Below the pieces are notes generated by a model. That model was given only the letters and a program-made list of their open reading frames with translations. It had not been told where the DNA came from and did not search any database. This document shows, piece by piece, positions 46,901 to 55,989 of a stretch of DNA of 64,000 bases; position 1 is the stretch's first letter, and every line of letters starts with the position of its first letter. The stretch is from positions 16,655,764-16,719,763 of the forward strand of contig CM059972.1 in the NCBI GenBank assembly GCA_030490835.1, in the 5' to 3' direction. The position numbers and the translations under genes are program-made. Source of the stretch: Annona cherimola. Its lineage: Eukaryota > Streptophyta > Magnoliopsida > Magnoliales > Annonaceae.

Positions 46901-49900
46901 ATATTTTGAACTGTTTAGATGTCGAAAATATTACTTTAAAATTAATATTTTAGTATTTTTCATAATTTATACATAAATATATATATTTTTTAACAAACGT
47001 GGCCTATAAACATACTTGATTAGGATGAAACTTGATTCCTTGGATAAACAAAATGATGTTAAATACAATGAATAGATTAGATTTTCCATTAAAGATCAAA
47101 ATCTTAGATTTTGAAGAGATTACATGAGATAGAGTGTTTCAATGCACTAGGGTGCAAACCTCTTTTTTATATTATTTTTGAATTTTTTTTATAAGATTGT
47201 TAATATAGTTGTATTTAATCTATAATCTAAAATTTACTATTTTTAGGTATGCATATATATTTTTGATTTTTTTAAAAACAAAGGGTACTTTAGCTATTTT
47301 TAAGTGACTAAAATACCCTTGTTTTTAAAAAATCAAAAAAATATATTTATATATCTTTAAAAATCGTAAAACTTAATACATAAATTAAATATATTTAAGT
47401 TAACAATCTTATAAAAAAATTTAAAAACTATATAAAAATTAAAATTTTGCACCTTGATGCATTGAAATATTCTCTTTACATGAGTTCACTTCTATGTAAC
47501 TCAATTACATAGAAGCGGAGCCTTATAACTATTTAGTTATACATACTAGCAGTCCAAAGTTCACATTGATAATTTCATTTAAAACTTGATTCTCATTTTG
47601 TGTTTTATTTAAATGAGAAAAATTCTCTTTCACATTTTTAAACATGACTTGGTGTCTTAACTACTAATTAAAGTATGAACTTGTTAGCCAAGACAGATAA
47701 ATGCAACTATTAGCTTGGACAATATATTCTTTTAGTTTTTTTTTTTATAACACTGCTAATCTAGTTATATTTAATTTATAAATCAAATTTTAACATTTTT
47801 AAATGCTTGTATATTAGATTTTTAAATACATGGATACTTTATTCATTCTCGGCCATTGAAAATCACTAAAATACATTTATGTTTAAAAATTCAAAAATAT
47901 ATATATCTTCGAAAATAGTAAAATTTTAATTTATAGATTAAATACATATAGAATAATAATTTTACAAAAATAAAAAGGTATACACTAATAGTTGCATGTG
48001 TTAGCTGGAGCTGATAAGATCATAGATTCTGCTTAACTAACATACTTTTTTCACTTTTCCTTATATTTCAATTTTTTTTTACAACTGTCCTTGTAATTAC
48101 CGTTTTTACCCCTGTCGCATTACATTAATCTCATTTTTTTCTTCAAAAAAAATGTTCTCATCCCCACTTTGACTACCTCCCTTCTACTAATTACCAAACA
48201 AATTAAATACTTTTTTCCGTTTGCCTCCCACCAGAAGTCCAATGACTGGCCGAGATAGGCTTCCAGCCTTCGACACGTGCAAGCCATAAGCTCTTTCGAG
48301 CGTCGAATCAATATCCCAAGACCAAAGGGCTAATCCAGGACTCTGAAAATTCAACCTCCGTCGTGACATGCATTACGTAGATGGGTGATAAAAGCGCTAG
48401 AAAAATTGGGGGACGGAAGGAGTCCAAGGAATTAGAAAGGAAAAAGGTGGCAACCTGATTGACGGCTGGAGGAATTTTGGCGAAGGAGAGTAGTTGGGTA
48501 AGCTTCTTGCAAGTGAAGTTGCTTACGCCAATGGCTCTTGCGAGCCCCGACCTTTGGCAGTCTTCCATGGCTGCCCACACGGCCTGATAATCCATGGGGA
48601 TTATCATATCTTCTTTCGCCGAAGGAAGGCAGTGGCTAACATCCTCTCTTTTTTTAAAGGTCGCTGGAAAATGAATGAGATACAGATCGAGATACTCCAG
48701 TCCAAGGTTCCTACGCCACTCAATATACATCAACACGTGCATAAAATGATTAACATTTCAAAATGATTTTCACTTGTACATCTCGCAAAATTTGTTCTTT
48801 TTCATTGCGACCACTCAAACGAAGGATCCACTTAGTTTCACAAGCAAGATCATTATAAGAAAAGAGCTAGGGATATTATAAGAACGGTAATCAAATATAT
48901 GCATACCGCGCATTTGTTGGAAAATATATTTATGTGCAAATTATGAGAAATATTTAGATTTGTTTTTATACACAGTAGAATGTAATAATACTTTATATAA
49001 TTATTTATTTATATAGTAATGATAGTTTAAATAATTTATTTGTCAAAAATATAACTTTAAAATTGATATGTAACATTTAACTATTTTATCTCGTCGATTT
49101 ATACATTTGTAGTATGTTTATCTACAGTGATACTACACAAATAAAATAATTTCTATAATACTATAATTAAATATAATAAATGATGGGGGCTTTTGTTTAC
49201 ACCAAAAATATTTTAAACTAGAACTCTTCAATTTAAAATTTTTCATTATTTATAATTATCTAATTTTAAATAATTTTTCATTTCTTTCCATATAATTATT
49301 CTACTTTTCAATCATGTCTATACATATAATTAACCGGTCTGTTTTTATGTAACCCGGTTATATAGAAGCAATTTGATGTAACCCCTTAAAATTTAAGATT
49401 TTGATGTTTGATAAAAATTCAATTCATTTATTGTATTTAATAACATTTGTTTATTTATGAGAAAAAGTTTCGTCAAAATTCAATATATGTATGGACCACG
49501 TTTGCTAAAAAATAGATACATTTATGTGTAAATTAGGAAAAGTGCTTAGATCCATTCATATATGTATTGAACAGTAGTAATATTTTATAGAATCATTTAT
49601 CCATATAGTAATGATATTTTAGATAGTTTAGATGCTAAAAATATTATTTAATATTTTTAGCATTATTTTATTATGTCGATTTTACATGTTTGTAGATGAG
49701 ACTTATATGCATTAATATTAAACAAATGAAAGAATTTCCATAAGAATATAAGTTATGTTAAACGCAATAGATGAAACAGATTTTTTATCAATCATTTAGA
49801 TGTTGAAAATGAAAAGAGTTATATAAAAAAGGAGGTTTAATAGAAACATCTTCGAAATTCAACCGATCTATTTTAACTACACATACATTTAAATGATTTA

Positions 49901-50752
49901 TTTTAACTTTTTTCTCTTCATATCTCATCATTACCCATGTTATATCACATCATTTTCTTTCACTTTAAAAATTTTTACATCAAAATTTTTTTTTATTAAG
50001 TGTTTTATCACTTCTCAAATACATGTACAGTAAATTTTTATCAACATTAAGATATAAAAGTAGAAATAATCAGATAGAAGAAATGTTTTTATAGAAGCAA
50101 AACCCTTGTAAAAAATAAGGCTTTGGGATATTATAAATAACTAACAATGAAAGAAAAGACAGGTCGACCATTAATTTTGCAAGCTAAATCTTTTAGTCCT
50201 GCAAGCGTATTAAAATGGTGGTCATGCTAAAGGTTATATAGCTCGCCATTAACCAGTAATTATAGTTGGGGCGCCTCCTACTAATCACTAACAAGATTTT
50301 AACTGATAGGACCCAAAGCGCAAAGCAATGAATAAGAAATCAAAAGGTAGATTGATCAGAATTTATCACTAACTAATTATAATTACTTTTTTTTTGGTGA
50401 GAACTAATTATAATTACCTGAGCGTGCTGCGGAGGGCTAAGTGGACGCGGTCGGCATGAGCGTCCGTGCACCAGAGCTTGGAGGTGATGAAGAGCTCCTG
50501 TCTCGAGGTGATGAGGCCAAGTCGGAGAGCCTCAGCGATGGCTTCCCCCAGCGGCTCTTCTGATTGGTAGAGAGACGCAGTATCGAAGTGTCTGTAGCCG
50601 AGCCGGATGGCGTATAAGACGGCCTGTTTCATGGCTTCGGAGGCGGCGAAGGGATAAGAGGCGGTGCCCAGGGCTATGAGGGGCATGCATATGCTCTCCC
50701 CGCCTGATGAAATTTGGGTCACTGCCTCTGCAATATGGCTATGTCTCGTCAT
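43906..50752 (-). CDS. Aldo-keto reductase, AKR4-type (gene A)
   Basis: Four exons on the minus strand: 50752-50418, 48710-48455, 44440-44261 and 44130-43906, all GT-AG, 996 bp, 331 aa. The Met at 50752 ([11 protein letters not shown]) is preferred over one at 50797, which is only about 10 bp from the TATA-like sequence. NADPH-dependent carbonyl reductases of this cytosolic TIM-barrel family use an Asp-Tyr-Lys-His tetrad, seen here as D57 (GYRHFDTA), Y62 (LYQSE), K92 (ITSKLW) and H125 (LIHFP). The cofactor loop KSFNKER is in exon 4. Relatives include polyketide, codeinone and methylecgonone reductases and deoxymugineic acid synthase; substrate cannot be told from sequence. Odd points: Phe replaces the usual Trp after the catalytic His, the N-terminus is 8 residues longer than gene B, and intron 1 begins with a duplicated donor. 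Intron 2 (4.0 kb) is packed with transposons. Confidence 0.93.
44686..46405. mobile_element. Solo LTR (1720 bp) of an LTR retrotransposon
   Basis: Starts TGTGAGGACCAGG and ends GGGGCGTTACA, the TG...CA ends expected of an LTR. Exact 5-bp target duplication TATAG at 44681-44685 and 46406-46410. A GC-rich block at about 44930-45300 looks like an LTR promoter/leader zone. No internal region or second LTR is present, so this is the product of LTR-LTR recombination. Ends of this type are familiar from Ty3/gypsy elements; assignment is inferred. Confidence 0.88.
46412..46792. mobile_element. Fold-back MITE, 381 bp
   Basis: The ends GAGAGTTGTTCC and GGAACAACTCTC are inverted partners. The arms pair over 'cactgcaccgg'-like motifs, 'catgatcatgaaatcatgat' and 'accaattttcatcccaatca'. 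The target sequence is a TA run (ATATATAGA/ATATATATA once the neighbouring solo LTR is removed). A relative lies at the right edge of the window (about 63632-63968). Confidence 0.8.
47129..47475. mobile_element. Hairpin MITE, Mutator type (347 bp)
   Basis: Exact 9-bp duplication TTACATGAG at 47120-47128 and 47476-47484. The ends contain 'tttcaatgcactagggtgc' and its diverged inverted partner. The core 'gttaatatagttgtatttaa' and 'acaaagggtactttagc' is shared with the superfamily, but the CCCGGG palindrome has decayed. Confidence 0.88.
47690..48015. mobile_element. Hairpin MITE, diverged
   Basis: The ends 'atgcaactattagcttgg' and 'actaatagttgcatgtg' are inverted partners. The core 'gctaatctagttatatttaa' is shared. 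No exact target duplication was read. It lies in AKR gene A intron 2. Confidence 0.65.
48880..50370. other. AKR gene A intron 1 content
   Basis: Intron 1 spans 50417-48711. About 48880-49190 is a partial copy of the fold-back family seen at 44493. About 49190-49330 is Tourist-like debris. About 49337-49850 is a fuller fold-back copy ('tatgtaacccggttatatag' at its left end). The remainder is unique AT-rich DNA. Confidence 0.55.
50371..50417 (-). mobile_element. Tail-only micro-retroposon touching the exon 1 splice donor of AKR gene A
   Basis: AACTAATTATAATTAC occurs exactly at 50371-50386 and 50402-50417 (16 of 16). Between them lie only nine T and 'ggtgag' (50387-50401), i.e. on the minus strand 'ctcacc' and A9. 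The right copy ends at 50417, the first base of intron 1, so the duplication contains the donor sequence GTAATTATAA. The intron now carries it twice, 31 bp apart. Confidence 0.85.
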
Positions 50753-50806
50753 ATTTTGTCTGCATGAATGTCTTTCACCCATTATAAATGTATACACATG
50801 GCTTCC

Positions 50807-50812
50807 TATATA
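50807..50812 (-). promoter_or_regulatory. TATA box of AKR gene A
   Basis: TATATA on the minus strand lies 55 bp upstream of the chosen ATG at 50752. The alternative in-frame ATG at 50797 would leave almost no leader, which decides the start. Confidence 0.5.
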
Positions 50813-50871
50813 ATGTGTACTCGCGAGTGAGTACGTTGCAACTAATTAGCAAGTTTTTTTTTTCTTTAATT

Positions 50872-51147
50872 ATGTGTTTGGGAATGGATAAAACTTTTGA
50901 TAAATAGTTTTAAAGAGTAAAAGTTGTCAAATGATGCGATATGATAGGGGTAAGATGAGGGGTAAAGAAGATAAAGTTAAAATAGATAGGTTAGTTGTGT
51001 GTAGTTGTGTAGAAATGATTGAAAAGTAGGGTAGTTGTATAGGAAAATGTAAAAAAATAATTAAAAAATATGATAGTTGTGGAGAGTGAAAAGTTTTAGA
51101 TTAAAAAGTTTTAACTTGACATTTTCTACACATTGCCAAACACGCCC
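50872..51147. mobile_element. Tourist-like MITE upstream of AKR gene A
   Basis: Left ATGTGTTTGGG, right CCAAACACGCCC. It lies about 60 bp upstream of the TATA box of gene A, so inside its promoter region. A second copy follows directly. Confidence 0.82.
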
Positions 51148-51402
51148 TTGATGAATAGTTTTAGATAGTAAAAGTTGTCAAATGATGTGATATGATATGG
51201 GTAATGATGAAGCGTAAAGAAAATAAAATCAAGATAGATAAGTTAGTTGTGTGGGTAGTTGTGTAGAAATGATTGAAAAATAGGGTAGTTGTATAGGAAA
51301 ATGTGAAAAAATAATTAAAAAATATGGTAGTTGTAGATAGTGAAAAGTTTTAGATTGAAAAGTTTTAACTTAACATTTTCTGCACATTGCCAAACACACC
51401 CC
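51148..51402. mobile_element. Tourist-like MITE, left end missing, adjacent to the previous copy
   Basis: Starts 'ttgatgaatagttttagat' inside the family sequence and ends CCAAACACACCC. Both neighbours share 'attttctrcacattgccaaa' at their right ends, so this looks like a partial tandem duplication of one copy rather than an independent insertion. Confidence 0.75.
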
Positions 51403-51460
51403 TAAATAACTGTCACCATATTTTTTTATAGTCATCGTTGTATTTTTATAATTTTACTTA

Positions 51461-51716
51461 AAGTGTGTTTGAGAAATGATAAAACTTTTGAATGAAAAAA
51501 ATTTAATATAAAAAATTTGAAACAAAGAAAAATAATATAATATAATACGGATAATGATGAGTAATAAAGAGAATAAAACTAAAATAAATAAGTTAGTTAT
51601 GTACAAATGATTGAAAAGTAAAATTATTATATAAAAAAATATGTATAAATAATTAAAAAATAGTTGTAAAGAATAAAAAAAAAATTCAAAAATTTTATAT
51701 CTAAACAAACACATTC
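51461..51716. mobile_element. Tourist-like MITE, diverged
   Basis: Left AAGTGTGTTTGAG, right AAACACATTC, with TTA on both sides (51458-51460 and 51717-51719). Confidence 0.75.
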
Positions 51717-52200
51717 TTACGCTAGCATCACTTTTTTTAAGTTCGTGGACTTTACTTTTATTACATAGCCTTTGGTATAATAGAATTATGTATTATGGTG
51801 ATTAAAATTTTAAGATCCCCGGCAAGATTATGATAGAATAGATTATTAGTTTTTTCATAATGGAATGGTGGTGCATAGCGAAGGTTATAGCATTATATTA
51901 ATTTTAATTTTGTATTCATCATGGACCACCTATGTATCCGAATTTTATATTTTTAAAACAAAAAAATATTAATAAAAATATAATGAGAACACCGAGATTC
52001 ATAAAAGCGATGTGATGCATGAAAACCGCAAGTTCCGCACCTGTCACTGTTTCCCAGGCGTGCACGTCCGGTGTGTTTGGAAAATAGCGGTGGAAGTTTC
52101 TCGTCAAAGATGAGAGATGGGTACAGGCGATCGATGCCTAGTCGTGGCCTGCCTTCCATCCGTTTTTGACCAATGAAATCAATATTTTTTTATCTAGGAT
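51717..52200. other. Gene-free stretch
   Basis: AT-rich. Overlapping minus frames near 51919-52159 have no domain. Nothing recognised. Confidence 0.3.
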
Positions 52201-52783
52201 AAAACGAGTAAAAATTTTAATCTAAATTCGAAAATATGGCCGGAATTGGTGAATTACGTCCGACCTAAAGAGTCGCAACACACCCTACATGTAATTTATT
52301 AAAAATTATAAATACGTGTTTAAATTTTTTATTATTTTCTTTCAAAACTCTAATATTTTTATAGTTAACTATATTAACAACGTAAGAATTAATTTATGTA
52401 AAAAATAGTATAAGAATTATTGAGAGAAATTTACATATATATAACTCTTATGCATAATTGTATATTAACTTATTTTATTAAAATTCCATTATGTCTACTC
52501 ATGTTTTATTTTAATAATGATGTATTTTTTATTAATTAGTGAAATATTAAAATATACAATATTTAAATTTAGTATATATGATTTTTATATTTAATAAATA
52601 TATAAATTCTTAAAATTATTTTATTTGATCCCGTGTATTTTACTTGACTTGCTATCTAGAAATCAATCTGAAGTATATTCATGAATTTATTGGGAAAAAG
52701 CGAGGGCCGGACTCTCTTTCTCCCAGCTCGGTATAAAAATAATATCAAATAAAATTTTTTAAAAATAACGTTAGCACTGAGCT
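52200..52783. repeat. Older dispersed repeat, copy 2 (uninterrupted)
   Basis: Aligns with 245-1040 at the window start, but lacks the 422-bp fold-back found there. It reads continuously 'ctaatatttttatagttaac' at the insertion point. It therefore preserves the empty site. Confidence 0.65.
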
Positions 52784-52826
52784 AACTCTAATCCTTTCAT
52801 CAAAAAAAAAAAAAAAACTCTAATCC
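52784..52826 (+). mobile_element. Tail-only micro-retroposon with 11-bp duplication
   Basis: AACTCTAATCC at 52784-52794 and 52816-52826 flanks 21 bases: 'tttcatc' and fourteen A. Nothing else was inserted. Confidence 0.75.
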
Positions 52827-53011
52827 CGTGGGGCCTGCCACCATTCTCACCCAGCCTTGGGAAGCGAATTCACGGCCACTGGCGACTTCCGTCACCCCTC
52901 ATTCGCGCGTGGCGGCCCAGCATGGGCCTAATTCGCTTCGGATGCCTAGATGATGCCCACGAAAGCCTGCGGCCAAATCTGACTTCCAATCTACTTCATA
53001 ATCATTGTGTG

Positions 53012-53557
53012 TAGGGGTGTTAACGGATCGGGTTGAACGGGTTGGAGCCTAATCCTAATTCTAACCTATTTAATATATCTCAACCCTAATCCGTTTATTA
53101 ACCCATTTAAAAAACTTCAACCCTAACCCATTTACAACCCATTTAATAAACGGGTTAACGGGTTGTTAACGGGTTGTGTTTGTTACTAATTTTCATGCTA
53201 AAAATCTTCAATAAAATCTGTAAATTTAAATAAATTAAATAATTCGAAGCTAACATACCTGAATTTAATTTATTTTAGCTTGAAAACATCAGCGCCAATC
53301 TCAAGTCATCTCTTTAATGTCAATTCCTATTATAAATATTATATATATATATATTATAATATATTATATTAAATGAGTTATACGGGTTGGACGGGTTGAC
53401 GGGTTGCGAAACCTCAACCCTAATCCGTTTATTTAATTAAATGGTTGAACGGGTTGGCGGATCATAACCCATTTATTCAAAAATCCCAACCCAAACCCAT
53501 TTATTAACGGGTTGAACGAGCGGGTTAATGGGTTGACCATGACCATTAACACCCCTA
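53012..53557. mobile_element. Non-autonomous hAT element (546 bp)
   Basis: Exact 8-bp duplication ATTGTGTG at 53004-53011 and 53558-53565. The termini TAGGGGTGTTAACGG and ...CATTAACACCCCTA are inverted partners. Sub-terminal regions are dense in GGGTTGAACGGGTT-type and reverse motifs; the centre is AT-rich. No open frame. A different hAT family from those at 5158 and 29505. Confidence 0.9.
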
Positions 53558-54037
53558 ATTGTGTGCATCCTTGCACTGTAGAGATTAGGCAAAATTATTA
53601 AATGGATATTGGTATTTAGATAATTATTACTAAGTTAATCAATTGTAAAGTTTTTTTTTGGTTATCAATATTACATCGTATATTAGTACTAAATAATAAT
53701 TTAAATCAGCTTGCTTTGAACCTATTTACAACCTACATAATAACTAAATAATAACCAGCTCATTCATTAATTAAATTAACTACAAATGAATTCGGGTAAA
53801 ATTTTATAATAAGTTATAACAGATTTAGATTGAAATATTCTAAATGAATTAGAATTAGAATTACGTTAGAAATTGTTCAATCAGAGAGTAGTTAATACCC
53901 TTATTCACGACTTCCAAATTGATAATAGTATGATGTCAGAGCACTACAAGAATTTATGCAATTATATATTTAAAATAAAATACATATTTAGCTCAAATTA
54001 ATAGTAAATACAACACATTTACAGATAATTACAAGTA

Positions 54038-54420
54038 GACGCATGATCTTTTCAGACCGACCGGAACCGGTCCAAAAATTTATTTTTTTTATTTTTTTTT
54101 TGAAAAATAATTTTATAAACTTGTTAATCTAGTTATATTTATTTTATAAACCAAGTTTTATCATTTTTGGATATATCTATATATTTATTTTGGATTTTTA
54201 AAAACAGGGGTATTTAAGTCATTTTAAGAATATTTAAAATGACTTAAATACCCCTGTTTTTAAAAATCCAAAATAAATATATATACATATCCAAAAATGA
54301 TAAAACTTGGTTTATAAAATAAATATAACTAGATTAACAAGTTTATAAAATTATTTTTCAAAAAAAAATAAAAAAAATATATTTTTAGACCGGTCGGTCG
54401 GAAATCCGGTGATTTCCGAC
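54038..54420. mobile_element. Hairpin MITE, third copy of the 417-bp family, right end lost
   Basis: The left end GACGCATGATCTTTTCAGAC is identical to that of the element at 23894, and the inner arms are nearly identical, so this is a recent relative. The right end stops within the GGAAATCCGGTGATTTCC palindrome and lacks the last ~20 bp. The left palindrome is also shortened. No 9-bp duplication is readable, fitting a deletion at the right edge. Confidence 0.85.
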
Positions 54421-54711
54421 TTGTAGATGCCGCCTGCTTATAGTGCAGGTGGTCAACAACGTTGTCGTTGTCACCCATTTGTCCAGGTTTGAAATCACGA
54501 TTTTGCAAATTTAGGAGCTTATTGTCTCCCCTGATAATATTTTAGGAGTTCATGGTCTGCCTATGTTAATTTGTAAGAATTATCTCAGAGCTGCTATTGT
54601 AATACTGATTAAGATGTAATGTAAAACTACCCTATTAAAAAATAATATTTGCAGATAAATAGAAATGACTGGGCGCATATAACAATATATGCACCAATTT
54701 TTAAATGGGCC

Positions 54712-54927
54712 ATTTTCTATGTGACCGAGTTATATAGAAGTGATTCCATATAACTCTCTTTATTTTTGAGATGTTGATATTTGATGAAAAAACAAATTCA
54801 TTTATTATATTTAACATAATTTATTTAGCTAGGAGACTAAGTTCATCTAAATTCAATTCAATATGAGCATAGGCCACATTTGCTCGAAAATAAGTACATT
54901 TATGTGTAAGTTAAAGAAAATACTTAA

Positions 54928-54964
<37 letters not shown>

Positions 54965-55285
54965 TATAGCAACACTTTATAGAATCATTTATCTACATAA
55001 TCGTAATATTTTAGATGGTTTAGATGTTGAAAATTCTACTTAAGAAATTATTGTTCAATATTAAATTATTTTATTACGTTGATTATACACGTTTGTAGGT
55101 GAGCCCACATATAATGATATTGCACAAATGAGAGAGTTTACGTGATAATATCAATAATGTTAAATGTAATGAATTGAGTGAATTTTTCATCAACAGTCAA
55201 GATCTTAAAAATAGATAGGGCTATAACGGTCAAGATCTTAAAAATAGATAGGGCTATATAGAAGATAAGTTTTATAGAAGCGCTC
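54712..55285. mobile_element. Fold-back element with a 33-bp internal duplication
   Basis: The left end 'gagttatatagaagtgattc' and right end 'ggctatatagaagataag' are inverted relatives of the family at 44493 and 49337. Near the right end a 33-bp unit ('gtcaagatcttaaaaataga...') is repeated in tandem (about 55194-55260). A (TA)n run lies at about 54930-54958. Confidence 0.65.
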
Positions 55286-55796
55286 CGGTTTTCCAAAAAA
55301 TGGTTGCATTTGCCTGCAATACAATAATTCATATGCAGCCAAATATGTAATCAATTTGGTTGCTCTATATTACAATCAAATCACATCTAAATTCTTGTTA
55401 TGTGTAACCAAATTAATTGTCAAACTTGAATGTTGGCAGTAGTGACAATGACAGGATTATGTATACTAGTGGTGATTAGATGACTTTGGCAGCTGGAGAG
55501 ACCTACACGATTTTAATGCCTAAAATCTGCTAAATATCAAAGGGTTTGATATAATGAATTACGTTAACGAATTATGTTTTATTTTCAAAATTTATAAATT
55601 TTGATTTTTAATAATGAATAAACTGCCTATTCTCCATTAGATTATATTTTTTGGGTCACATTATCAGGGCCTAAGTGAATGCTAGGCATTTTTATGTATC
55701 CGCTCTGTTGCAGTTACATATAGCCGTCTTGTTTTTTTTGGATAAAACTTTCTTTATTTTTTATATGTTAATAATTGGTGCAAAATTCAATCTATT

Positions 55797-55846
<50 letters not shown>

Positions 55847-55989
55847 GACATCCAACATTATTGTTATTTTTCATTAAAGGAAGTGCATGTTGTTTAATTG
55901 CCTGATGAAATCTTTCACACACACATATATGTGGACCACCTGCTCACAATATTATACAACTGCTTCCTCATTTCTGGCAGCCCAGCCGA
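55286..55989. other. Spacer between AKR gene A upstream region and gene B 3' end
   Basis: AT-rich, with a long (TA)n microsatellite at about 55797-55842. The gene B 3' UTR should lie just below 55990. No gene is seen. Confidence 0.4.

Larger units (their letters stand above)
44493..47530. mobile_element. Old fold-back element, host for three nested insertions
   Basis: The left arm (about 44493-44685: 'ctaagattttgatccttaat', 'aagtttcattctaatcaagc') pairs with the right arm (about 46793-47128 and 47485-47530: 'gcatacttgattaggatg'-type and 'aaatcttagattttgaagag'). The outer end reads 'tatgtaactcaattacatag'. Related copies lie at 49337-49850 and 54712-55285. Removing the nested elements restores one element of roughly 600 bp. 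Confidence 0.65.
44262..48454. other. Layout of AKR gene A intron 2
   Basis: The intron itself is 48454-44441. From high to low coordinate it holds Tourist-like debris (about 48035-48140), a hairpin MITE (about 47690-48015) and an old fold-back element (about 44493-47530). Three younger insertions have opened that fold-back: a 9-bp-duplication MITE (47129-47475), another fold-back (46412-46792) and a solo LTR (44686-46405). The fold-back's left end lies only about 50 bp from the exon 3 acceptor. Confidence 0.7.

Noticed and set aside
48308..48742. A separate short AKR gene on its own
   Set aside because: It is exon 2 of gene A; splice sites and reading phase join it to exons at 50418 and 44440.
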